A stretch of DNA of 5,988 bases, taken from assembly GCA_023255355.1 (NCBI GenBank), contig JALRIU010000204.1, positions 1 to 5,988 on the forward strand, given 5' to 3'. This document shows, in pieces, positions 1 to 5,988 of the stretch (position 1 is its first letter; the number at the start of each line of letters is the position of its first letter). The notes beneath the pieces were generated by a model. It had not been told where the DNA came from. It made no database searches and saw nothing but the letters and a program-made list of their open reading frames with translations. This stretch comes from Pseudomonadales bacterium. GTDB taxonomy: Bacteria; Pseudomonadota; Gammaproteobacteria; Pseudomonadales; JAHEIH01. The position numbers were made by a program, and so were the translations under genes.

Positions 1-336
1 CACGAGGCATTTTTAGATTGGTCCTTATCAGCATCTCAACTGTCACAGCGCATCGCGGCTTTCAACTCTAGCAATGTCTGTTATGCAGTATTGGCTAATG
101 GTGAGCGAGTGCGTATTTGGCAAGCAAAAGCATTAGATGAAACGAGTAATTATGCTTCAGGGAGTATTATTAAAGCTGATGATAACGCCATCGTGGTTGC
201 CTGCCAGCAAGGTTCGTTGGCCATTGAAACCTTACAATTAGCAGGTGGTAAATCATTGAGTTGCAGGGACATTCTTAATTCTCGTCGTGATTGGTTCAAA
301 CCGGGTGATTCTTTCATGCTGGAACTACCCGCATGA
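1..336 (+). CDS. fmt: Methionyl-tRNA formyltransferase, C-terminal part (5' end outside window)
   Basis: The enzyme transfers a formyl group from 10-formyl-tetrahydrofolate to Met-tRNA(fMet) in the cytoplasm, making the bacterial initiator. The frame is open to base 1, so this is the last 111 residues of a protein usually near 315. It covers the end of the linker and the C-terminal OB-fold-like domain that binds tRNA. Family-typical segments are EAFLDWS (residues 2-8 of the fragment), VRIWQAK (about 37-43), and the tail LNSRRDWFKPGD (about 92-103), which closely matches the E. coli tail LLNSRREWFVPG. The catalytic formyltransferase domain lies upstream and cannot be judged. An apparent TTG start at 91 is not credible, because conserved Fmt sequence continues before it. 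One oddity is that the usual FNPWP-type motif reads FNSSN at residues 21-25. The stop overlaps the rsmB start, indicating an operon and probable translational coupling. Confidence 0.96.
   Translation, partial: HEAFLDWSLSASQLSQRIAAFNSSNVCYAVLANGERVRIWQAKALDETSNYASGSIIKADDNAIVVACQQGSLAIETLQLAGGKSLSCRDILNSRRDWFKPGDSFMLELPA
333..336 (+). other. ATGA stop/start overlap of fmt and rsmB
   Basis: The rsmB start ATG (333-335) overlaps the fmt stop TGA (334-336) in the sequence ATGA. This arrangement typically allows terminating ribosomes to re-initiate on the next gene. A short GGAA at 321-324, eight bases before the ATG, could act as a weak ribosome binding site. The overlap, together with alignment of the N-terminus (MNLRAIAAK) to the family, fixes the rsmB start. 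Coupling itself is inferred, not shown. Confidence 0.85.
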
Positions 337-1628
337 ATTTAAGGGCTATTGCAGCTAAAACAATTCAGGGCGTTATTCAAAACGGCGATTCGCTTATGTA
401 TGTTTTACCCTCTGCGGGCGAACATTTAAGCGTGCGCGATAAGGCCTTGTTACAAGAAATTTGCTATGGAACACTGCGTTGGTATGACTATTTGACAGGT
501 ATTGTTGATCAGCTCATTCGTTCACCTTTAAAACCCCGTGACCATGATATTTATGCGGTGTGTCTCGTGGGTGCTTATCAGTTATCGTTTACCCGAATTC
601 CCGATCACGCCGCGATTAAAGAAAGTGTTGATGCCTGCAGGTCTCTAAAAAAACATTGGGCAACAAAATTTGTAAATGGGGTGTTACGTCAGTTCCAACG
701 CCGCCATGATGACCTCATAATTAACCTGAAACCATCACAAAAGGTTGCTCATAGCCAATGGTTTTATGATCTTGTTAAGCAACAATGGCCAACCGATTCG
801 GACGATATTTTTGCTGCGAATAATGAAAAGCCTCCTATGTTTATTCGCGTTAATAAGCGCCATCACGACAGAGATAGCTACCTAAATCTATTGTTAAAAG
901 AAGGCATCGAAGCGCGGCCAAGCGCCTTTGTAGACGAAGGGATTCTATTAGATAAGCCCATAGATGTTGATGCGTTACCCGGTTTCAACAATGGCTGGGT
1001 AAGCGTGCAAGACGAAGCAGCTCAACTTGCGGCTCATGTATTAGGCGCCCAAAAAGGCGATAGAGTTTTAGATGCCTGTGCAGCACCAGGTGGTAAAACA
1101 TGCCATATTTTAGAATTAGAAATTGGTTTAACGAATCTTACAGCGCTTGAGTTTGACGCTGATCGTGCAGAAAAAATTAACGAAAATTTATTTAGACTTC
1201 ACTTACAGGCTGATACCGTTATTGGCGATGCAAGCAACCCCAAACTTTGGTGGGATGGCAAGCCGTTTGATCGCATTTTGATTGACGCACCCTGCACCGC
1301 TAGTGGCGTAATCCGTCGCCACCCAGAAAGCAAACATAAACGAACGCCTGACGATATAAAGGCTATAGCCAAGAAACAATTCCTGATTTTGCAAAACTTA
1401 TGGCTCTGTTTAAAGCCAGGAGGCACGCTAGTTTATGCGACCTGCTCTATCTTTCAGCAGGAAAATGAAGAAATCATTAAACAGTTTATCTCCAAGACAC
1501 CTGACGCTTTGCACGTGCCATTATCACTCGGTTGTGGAGAAGCTAGGGAGTTCGGTGTACAGTTATTTCCAAAGAAACATGGCCATGATGGTTTTTTCTA
1601 TGCCAAAATAACCAAAAAAGACCCATAA
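333..1628 (+). CDS. rsmB: 16S rRNA (cytosine(967)-C(5))-methyltransferase RsmB
   Basis: RsmB uses S-adenosylmethionine to methylate C5 of cytosine 967 in 16S rRNA before small-subunit assembly is complete. The 431 residues match the usual length (429 in E. coli). The N-terminal 130 or so residues are the NusB-like RNA-binding domain. The Rossmann methyltransferase domain follows, with the SAM-binding loop DACAAPGGKT (247-256), the acidic strand ALEFD (271-275), and Asp299 in GDAS. Motif IV is IDAPCTASGV (317-326) with Cys321, and motif VI is YATCSIF (368-374) with Cys371. Both RNA m5C-methyltransferase cysteines are therefore present: Cys371 as the expected nucleophile and Cys321 as the helper for enzyme release. 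The C-terminal block FPKKHGHDGFFYA (412-424) is also family-typical. The gene sits between fmt and trkA, the same order as in E. coli. No truncation or frameshift is visible. Confidence 0.97.
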   Translation: MNLRAIAAKTIQGVIQNGDSLMYVLPSAGEHLSVRDKALLQEICYGTLRWYDYLTGIVDQLIRSPLKPRDHDIYAVCLVGAYQLSFTRIPDHAAIKESVDACRSLKKHWATKFVNGVLRQFQRRHDDLIINLKPSQKVAHSQWFYDLVKQQWPTDSDDIFAANNEKPPMFIRVNKRHHDRDSYLNLLLKEGIEARPSAFVDEGILLDKPIDVDALPGFNNGWVSVQDEAAQLAAHVLGAQKGDRVLDACAAPGGKTCHILELEIGLTNLTALEFDADRAEKINENLFRLHLQADTVIGDASNPKLWWDGKPFDRILIDAPCTASGVIRRHPESKHKRTPDDIKAIAKKQFLILQNLWLCLKPGGTLVYATCSIFQQENEEIIKQFISKTPDALHVPLSLGCGEAREFGVQLFPKKHGHDGFFYAKITKKDP

Positions 1629-1646
1629 ACCAGTCTGAGACGCGAC

Positions 1647-3020
1647 ATGAAAATTTTAATTCTAGGCGCAGGACAAGTAGGCGGCACGCTAGCCGAACAC
1701 TTATCTAACGAACAAAACGATATAACCCTTATCGATAGCAATACCGACCGATTAAGAGAATTACAGGATAAATTAGATATTGGGACTGTCGCCGGGCAGG
1801 CTTGTTACCCAGAAATTCTTCGCAAAGCTGGTGCAGAAGATACTGATCTATTAATTGCGGTCACAAATAGCGATGAGATCAATATGGTCGCTTGCCAGAT
1901 TGCCTATTCCATGTTCAATATTCCCAAAATCATTTCACGTATTCGCTCACAGTCTTATATCAATCGCCCTGAATTGTTTAGCAAAGAAATTGTGCCAATT
2001 GATGTTTTGATTAGCCCTGAGCAATTAGTCACAAGCTATATTGAAAGTCTTTTGCAACACCCAGGCACCCTACAGGTACTCGATTTTGCAGACGGTAGAA
2101 TCCGTTTGGTTGCTGTCAAAGCGGTTTTTGGTGGACCACTCGTGGGCCAAGAATTACAGCAGCTAAGAGAACATATGCCAAATGTTGATACCCGTGTGGC
2201 TGCAATTTTCAGACGCGATCATCCTATACAACCCACCGGCGAAACCGTGATCGAAGCTGGCGATGAAGTTTTCTTTATTGCGGCACATAACCATATTGTG
2301 CCAGTGATGAGCGAAATGCGCCGTTTAGACAACCCCTACAAGCGTATTATGATTGCCGGTGGTGGAAATATTGGTTTGCGCCTTGCCTCAGCGATTGAAG
2401 ACAAATATCACGTCAAGCTCATCGAATACAGTTACGATCGTTGCAAGCAATTATCTGAATTGTTGACAAAGAGTATTGTTCTCCATGGAAGCGCCTCCGA
2501 TAGCGAACTTCTTATTGCCGAGAGCATCGAAGATGTTGACGTGTTCTGTGCACTCACTAACGATGACGAAGCAAATATCATGGCGTCGCTATTAGCGAAA
2601 CGGCTAGGCGCGCGTAAAGTTATTACCCTCATCACCAACCCTGCCTATGTCGACCTCGTCCAAGGCGGTGATATTGATATTGCCCTGTCGCCACAACAAA
2701 TCACTATCGGCAGCTTACTAACCCACGTCCGTAAAGGTGATGTTGCCGCGGTTCACTCGTTGCGTCGCGGCGCCGCTGAAGCACTTGAGCTTATTGCTCA
2801 TGGCGATGAAAAATCGTCAAAAGTTGTCGGTAAACGTATCGATAAAATTGATCTGCCAGCGGGTGTTACCATCGGGGCATTAATGCGCGACGACAAGGTG
2901 TTAATTGCTCATAGTGATGTTGTGATTGAGAGTGATGACCGAGTTATTGTATTTGTCACCAATAAAAAACATGTAAAAGAGGTAGAAAAACTGTTTGCTG
3001 TGGCATTCAGCTTCTTCTAA
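1647..3020 (+). CDS. trkA: Trk potassium uptake system regulatory subunit TrkA
   Basis: TrkA is a peripheral inner-membrane protein that binds NAD(H) and adenine nucleotides and gates the TrkH K+ channel. The 457 residues are almost exactly the E. coli length (458) and form a tandem duplication of RCK_N plus RCK_C halves. The first Rossmann fold has GAGQVGG (7-13) and the ribose-binding acidic residue Asp30. The second has GGGNIG (238-243) and Glu260. Both nucleotide sites therefore look intact. The RCK_C domains lie at roughly 140-225 and 370-455, and the tail ends VEKLFAVAFSFF, like other TrkA proteins. The start is 18 bases after the rsmB stop. A weak GAGA (1637-1640) six bases before the ATG is the only visible ribosome binding site. 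With no room for a separate promoter or terminator, trkA is most likely co-transcribed with fmt-rsmB and trkH. Confidence 0.97.
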   Translation: MKILILGAGQVGGTLAEHLSNEQNDITLIDSNTDRLRELQDKLDIGTVAGQACYPEILRKAGAEDTDLLIAVTNSDEINMVACQIAYSMFNIPKIISRIRSQSYINRPELFSKEIVPIDVLISPEQLVTSYIESLLQHPGTLQVLDFADGRIRLVAVKAVFGGPLVGQELQQLREHMPNVDTRVAAIFRRDHPIQPTGETVIEAGDEVFFIAAHNHIVPVMSEMRRLDNPYKRIMIAGGGNIGLRLASAIEDKYHVKLIEYSYDRCKQLSELLTKSIVLHGSASDSELLIAESIEDVDVFCALTNDDEANIMASLLAKRLGARKVITLITNPAYVDLVQGGDIDIALSPQQITIGSLLTHVRKGDVAAVHSLRRGAAEALELIAHGDEKSSKVVGKRIDKIDLPAGVTIGALMRDDKVLIAHSDVVIESDDRVIVFVTNKKHVKEVEKLFAVAFSFF

Positions 3021-3034
3021 AAGGCCTTTAGTTA

Positions 3035-4483
3035 ATGAATATTGCGGTTATCTGTAAAATTTTGGGTATCTTCCTAATGCTATTTAGCATTTCGATGGCG
3101 CTGCCCTTTTTGGTTTCGCTATATTATGCCGATGAGTCGCACCTCGGTTTTGCCAGAGCTTTTTTCATTACCCTCATTAGCGGCGCTATGTTATGGCTAC
3201 CTGTCTATAAAGAAAAAGGGGATTTACGGGTTCGCGACGGGTTTATCGTCACCACTCTTTTTTGGCTAGTTCTTGGCATTTACGGAAGTATTCCCCTTCT
3301 TTTAGAAGATGATCTCGACATTTCTTTTGCCAATGCGCTGTTTGAATCAATTTCTGGCCTGACCACGACAGGCGCGACAGTCATTACCGGCCTTGATAAT
3401 CTGCCGCCTTCGATTTTATTTTATCGACAACTACTACAGTGGCTTGGCGGCATCGGTATTATCGTGATTGCCCTGGCTGTATTACCGATGTTAGGTGTTG
3501 GTGGCATGCAGCTATACCGCGCTGAAACTCCTGGCCCCATGAAAGATTCAAAGTTAACGCCTCGTATCACGGGTACGGCTAAGGCTTTGTTTTTCATGTA
3601 TTTAAGTTTAACAGTGGTATGTGCCTTAGGTTACTGGGCGGCTGGCATGACTCTTTTTGATGCCATCTGCCACAGTTTTTCGACCGTTGCGATTGGCGGA
3701 TTCTCAACCCATGACGCCAGCATTGGATATTTCAATAATCCCTCAGTCATGCTGGTGTCGGTCATTTTTATGGTGTTGGCAGGGGTCAATTTTGCACTGC
3801 ATTTTTATGCTTTCCGCGAACGCAGCGTTCAGCATTATCGCAGTGATCCAGAATTCCGTTTTTATATTATCTCCCTCTTTATAGGGGTAATTATTGTCTG
3901 TTCGCATCTGTATAACTCACAGGTATATGACTTATCAGATTCGTTACTACACGGGGTCTTCCAGCTGGTATCTATAGCCACAACAACAGGCTTTGCCTCT
4001 CAGGATTTTTCAGTATGGCCGAGCTTTATACCGGTATTGTTGTTATTTTTTGCACTTGTCGGCGGTTGTGCAGGTTCCACCGCCGGCGGTGTTAAATCGA
4101 TTCGCGCCATGTTGATTATTCGCCAAGGCTATCGAGAGTTGCAGCAACTTGCTCACCCCAATGCTGTAATTCCATTAAAGATTGGTAATCGAATCGTTGA
4201 GGGTCGTATTATTAGTGCCGTATGGAGCTTTTTCGCCGTATATTTGTTCTCGTTTAGCCTGTTGCTTTTATTGGTTTTGGCGACCGACGTCGACTTTATC
4301 ACAGCTTTTTCATCTGTGGCAGCGACCATTAGTAACCTCGGCCCGGGGCTTGGTGAAGTAGCAGCAAACTATAGTTCTATTCCTGACAGTACCAAGTACT
4401 TATTATGCTTTTCTATGCTACTCGGTCGACTAGAGGTGTTTACTTTATTGGTTTTGTTTACGCCTAATTTCTGGCGTCGCTAA
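3035..4483 (+). CDS. trkH: Trk potassium uptake system membrane channel TrkH
   Basis: TrkH is the inner-membrane K+-translocating subunit, gated by the TrkA ring. At 482 residues it matches E. coli TrkH (483) and is highly similar along its length. It has the SKT-family layout of four membrane-pore-membrane repeats after an extra N-terminal hairpin. The four selectivity-filter loops are visible: TTTGATV (110-116, with Gly113), TVAIGGFST (217-225), IATTTGF (314-320) and ISNLGPGLG (432-440). The intramembrane gating loop GGCAGSTAGG (343-352) and the C-terminal GRLEVFTLLVLFTP (464-477), whose arginine lies in the pore region, are intact. The start follows the trkA stop by 14 bases, with AAGG (3021-3024) ten bases before the ATG. 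Adjacency to trkA means channel and regulator are probably made from one message. In E. coli the two genes are unlinked, while the linked order occurs in other gammaproteobacteria. Confidence 0.97.
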   Translation: MNIAVICKILGIFLMLFSISMALPFLVSLYYADESHLGFARAFFITLISGAMLWLPVYKEKGDLRVRDGFIVTTLFWLVLGIYGSIPLLLEDDLDISFANALFESISGLTTTGATVITGLDNLPPSILFYRQLLQWLGGIGIIVIALAVLPMLGVGGMQLYRAETPGPMKDSKLTPRITGTAKALFFMYLSLTVVCALGYWAAGMTLFDAICHSFSTVAIGGFSTHDASIGYFNNPSVMLVSVIFMVLAGVNFALHFYAFRERSVQHYRSDPEFRFYIISLFIGVIIVCSHLYNSQVYDLSDSLLHGVFQLVSIATTTGFASQDFSVWPSFIPVLLLFFALVGGCAGSTAGGVKSIRAMLIIRQGYRELQQLAHPNAVIPLKIGNRIVEGRIISAVWSFFAVYLFSFSLLLLLVLATDVDFITAFSSVAATISNLGPGLGEVAANYSSIPDSTKYLLCFSMLLGRLEVFTLLVLFTPNFWRR

Positions 4484-4490
4484 TCATTCG

Positions 4491-5402
4491 TTATTGATAA
4501 ATATTTTGACCTGTTTCGCCCGTTTTACGGAAGCGGCGATATTCCCATTGGTATTGCGCCGGAGCAACATTAACGCAAGCTTCAACAGCTCTGTTCATCG
4601 CATCGACGGCCGTTTGTTCATCCTCACTGTAAATCGCCTGATCGATATCCAAGAAATGAATTTCAAACCCTTCACCATTGGGCAGGCGTCGCGCAACAGA
4701 AGGGATTACAGCAGCCCCAGTTTTATTTGCTAAGGCAGGTAAAAGAGTCATTGTTCTGGCTGGAATACCAAAAAAGTCCGCCATGATATAGCCCTCAGTA
4801 TCGGGCACTTGATCGGGTAAAATTCCTGTGGCTCCGCCATTTTTTAATACTTTTCTGACTTTTGCTACACCGCGATGATTTGCCGGAGCAGTATCGCCAC
4901 CTGCACGCTCGCGTGCATTGCGTATTAATTCATCTAAACCATCTAAGCCGCGAGGTTTGTACATCGCAGTCATCACCAATTTTGTCGCTAGGTAGATATT
5001 AAGTAATTCCCAGTTGCCTATATGGGGTGCGAGGATAATTACCCCTCGGCCCTCAGCTATCGCGTTATCAAGGAGATACTCGTTGTGGACTTTTTTTACC
5101 AAGCCGGTCACTGTTTCGCTTGGCCAAAGCCACATTGGTCCCATTTCTACCATCGTACACGCGGTTTGATAGATAGATTCTTTGGCGAGAGCCCGCTGCT
5201 CATCAGAAGGCATATTTGGAAAGCATGCCTGGATATTTCGTTGTGTAACGAAATAACTTTTATTAGGCACCATGGTCATAATCTTTGCCATTAATCTAGC
5301 AAATGTGTGCAACCTTGAGAGCTCAAATTTTGAACATAATTTGATAAATGAACATATTGCGACGTCTTTGATTTGCACTTTAGGCCCTCCCGTTAAAAAC
5401 AT
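4491..5402 (-). CDS. LpxL/HtrB-family lysophospholipid (probable lipid A) acyltransferase
   Basis: This 303-residue protein belongs to the LPLAT superfamily, LpxL/LpxM (HtrB) branch. The family transfers acyl chains to lipid A precursors on the cytoplasmic face of the inner membrane. The catalytic HX4E motif is HIGNWE (127-132), preceded by GRGVIILAP (118-126). Further family blocks are ILPDQVP (194-200), FFGIPARTMTLLPALA (210-225) and the C-terminal QYQWEYRRFR (283-292). The length is close to the 295-310 usual for the group. The region before the catalytic block is only mildly hydrophobic, with no clear membrane anchor. The ATG at 5402 is the first usable start: an ATG a few codons upstream in the same frame meets a stop at once. 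A related gene lies near glyQ in Pseudomonas aeruginosa (PA0011, from memory), supporting a lipid A role. The exact acyl chain and acceptor cannot be read from sequence; an ornithine-lipid or phospholipid acceptor remains possible. Confidence 0.88.
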   Translation of the reverse strand: MFLTGGPKVQIKDVAICSFIKLCSKFELSRLHTFARLMAKIMTMVPNKSYFVTQRNIQACFPNMPSDEQRALAKESIYQTACTMVEMGPMWLWPSETVTGLVKKVHNEYLLDNAIAEGRGVIILAPHIGNWELLNIYLATKLVMTAMYKPRGLDGLDELIRNARERAGGDTAPANHRGVAKVRKVLKNGGATGILPDQVPDTEGYIMADFFGIPARTMTLLPALANKTGAAVIPSVARRLPNGEGFEIHFLDIDQAIYSEDEQTAVDAMNRAVEACVNVAPAQYQWEYRRFRKTGETGQNIYQ

Positions 5403-5433
5403 TCTACTGCATCCGCCCAGTTTGGCCTATAAA

Positions 5434-5463
5434 CTTCGCGCTTTTGCAATATCCCTGTATAAT
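5434..5463 (+). promoter_or_regulatory. Probable sigma-70 promoter for glyQ
   Basis: A perfect consensus -10 hexamer, TATAAT, lies at 5458-5463 in the divergent interval. It would start a transcript near 5470 and give a leader of roughly 40 bases before the glyQ GTG. The -35 is poor: TTCGCG at 5435-5440 gives 17-base spacing but matches TTGACA at only three positions, so the outer boundary is uncertain. The leader is too short for a T-box or similar riboswitch. The whole interval between the two divergent start codons is only 107 bases, so promoter elements for the minus-strand acyltransferase must lie in or near the same stretch. I could not identify a convincing one. Confidence 0.6.
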
Positions 5464-5498
5464 CACCGCTTTTGTATTTTTGCCGTTTAGGCTATTCG

Positions 5499-5503
5499 TG
5501 AGG
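5499..5503 (+). promoter_or_regulatory. Ribosome binding site deciding the glyQ GTG start
   Basis: TGAGG lies six bases before the GTG at 5510, a good Shine-Dalgarno match at suitable spacing. It supports GTG 5510 over an in-frame GTG at 5498, which overlaps this site and has only a weaker TAGG/AGG upstream. No in-frame ATG occurs until about codon 33, well inside conserved GlyQ sequence. Confidence 0.7.
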
Positions 5504-5509
5504 CATAAA

Positions 5510-5988
5510 GTGAACAACCGAGTAATTGATGTAGATGTCAGTACGTTTCAAGGATTAATCCTTGCTCTTCAATCGTTTTGGGCAAGTAAGGGCTGCGTGG
5601 TTATGCAACCTCTTGATATGGAAGTTGGCGCAGGTACATTTCACCCCGCGACCTTCTTAAAAGCTATTGGTCCTGAAAACTGGAACGCGGCATACGTACA
5701 ACCTTCGCGTAGACCTACCGACGGCCGCTACGGTGAAAACCCAAACCGTTTACAACACTATTATCAATTCCAGGTGGTCATGAAACCATCTCCAGATAAC
5801 CTACAGGAGTTATTCTTAGAATCCATGCGCATGATGGGTGTTGATCCTGAAGTGCATGATATTCGTTTTGTGGAGGATAACTGGGAATCACCTACGTTGG
5901 GTGCCTGGGGTCTTGGCTGGGAAGTGTGGCTGAATGGTATGGAAGTCACTCAGTTTACTTATTTCCAACAGGCTGGAGGTTTAGAGTG
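5510..5988 (+). CDS. glyQ: Glycyl-tRNA synthetase alpha subunit, N-terminal part (3' end outside window)
   Basis: GlyQ is the catalytic class II core subunit of the bacterial alpha2beta2 glycyl-tRNA synthetase. With GlyS it charges tRNA(Gly) in the cytoplasm. The first 159 codons of about 300 are present, and the right edge cuts the gene. Near-invariant GlyQ blocks are seen: TFQGLILALQ (from residue 12), MQPLDMEVGAGTFHP, YVQPSRRPTDGRYGENPN and HYYQFQVVMKPSPDN. The stretch HDIRFVEDNWESPTLGAWG through WEVWLNGMEVTQFTYFQQ is also present. These include residues of the class II glycyl-adenylate active site. The start is a GTG with a TGAGG site ahead of it, giving about four residues more at the N-terminus than E. 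coli. glyS normally follows immediately and would be expected just past the window. It is divergent from the acyltransferase. Confidence 0.97.
   Translation, partial: MNNRVIDVDVSTFQGLILALQSFWASKGCVVMQPLDMEVGAGTFHPATFLKAIGPENWNAAYVQPSRRPTDGRYGENPNRLQHYYQFQVVMKPSPDNLQELFLESMRMMGVDPEVHDIRFVEDNWESPTLGAWGLGWEVWLNGMEVTQFTYFQQAGGLE

Noticed and set aside
1199..1426. Minus-strand open frames (two overlapping, about 63-75 codons) opposite rsmB
   Set aside because: They lie wholly opposite the conserved methyltransferase motifs of rsmB, show no recognisable protein family, and have no independent start signals.
2432..2638. Minus-strand 68-codon open frame opposite trkA
   Set aside because: It sits opposite the second Rossmann domain of TrkA, has a low-complexity serine-rich translation, and lacks support as a gene.
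3020..3029. Perfect 10-base palindrome AAAGGCCTTT between trkA and trkH
   Set aside because: It is too short, with no loop and no T-run, to be a terminator. It overlaps the trkH ribosome binding site and is most likely chance.
3657..3884. Plus-strand 75-codon frame inside trkH
   Set aside because: It is an out-of-frame reading of conserved TrkH pore and membrane segments.
4494..5490. Three plus-strand frames (4494-4733, 5022-5294, 5272-5490) opposite the acyltransferase
   Set aside because: The minus-strand frame encodes an intact conserved enzyme here. These are antisense shadows, and the last one also runs through the glyQ promoter.
5464..5509. Possible T-box or other leader riboswitch before glyQ
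   Set aside because: The predicted leader is only about 40 bases, with no specifier stem, T-box sequence or antiterminator. Such control is also unusual in gammaproteobacteria.
5764..5949. Minus-strand 61-codon frame opposite glyQ
   Set aside because: It is antisense to near-invariant GlyQ active-site sequence and resembles no known family.

Overview
The window is an ordinary, densely packed chromosomal housekeeping segment of a gammaproteobacterium. Gene content, the order fmt-rsmB-trkA-trkH, and the closeness of the proteins to E. coli and Vibrio families support this. The nearby glyQ and an acyltransferase resemble what I recall of the dnaA-proximal region of Pseudomonas. The base composition looks moderate (mid-40s percent GC by eye, not counted), and a marine or Cellvibrio-like lineage is plausible. 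That lineage is inference and cannot be settled from this window.

Layout: bases 1-336 are the 3' end of fmt (Met-tRNA formyltransferase). It overlaps rsmB (333-1628, 16S rRNA m5C967 methyltransferase) by four bases. trkA (1647-3020) and trkH (3035-4483) follow after gaps of 18 and 14 bases, so the four plus-strand genes look like one transcription unit. It joins translation initiation and rRNA modification to the regulatory and channel subunits of the Trk potassium uptake system. A minus-strand lipid A-type (LpxL/HtrB-like) acyltransferase (5402-4491) runs head-on into trkH, with only seven bases between the stop codons. A 107-base divergent interval then leads to glyQ (glycyl-tRNA synthetase alpha subunit), which starts at a GTG at 5510 and is cut by the right edge.

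Together, fmt and glyQ serve charging and formylation of tRNA and rsmB serves the ribosome. TrkA and TrkH form the K+ transporter, and the acyltransferase probably completes lipid A. All complete genes have near-standard lengths and intact key motifs. I see no mobile element, CRISPR array, RNA gene, toxin or defence system, and no evidence of a previously undescribed system. The points worth a second look are small: a changed FNPWP-type motif in Fmt, the terminator-less convergent junction, the non-ATG start of glyQ, and the uncertain acceptor of the acyltransferase.
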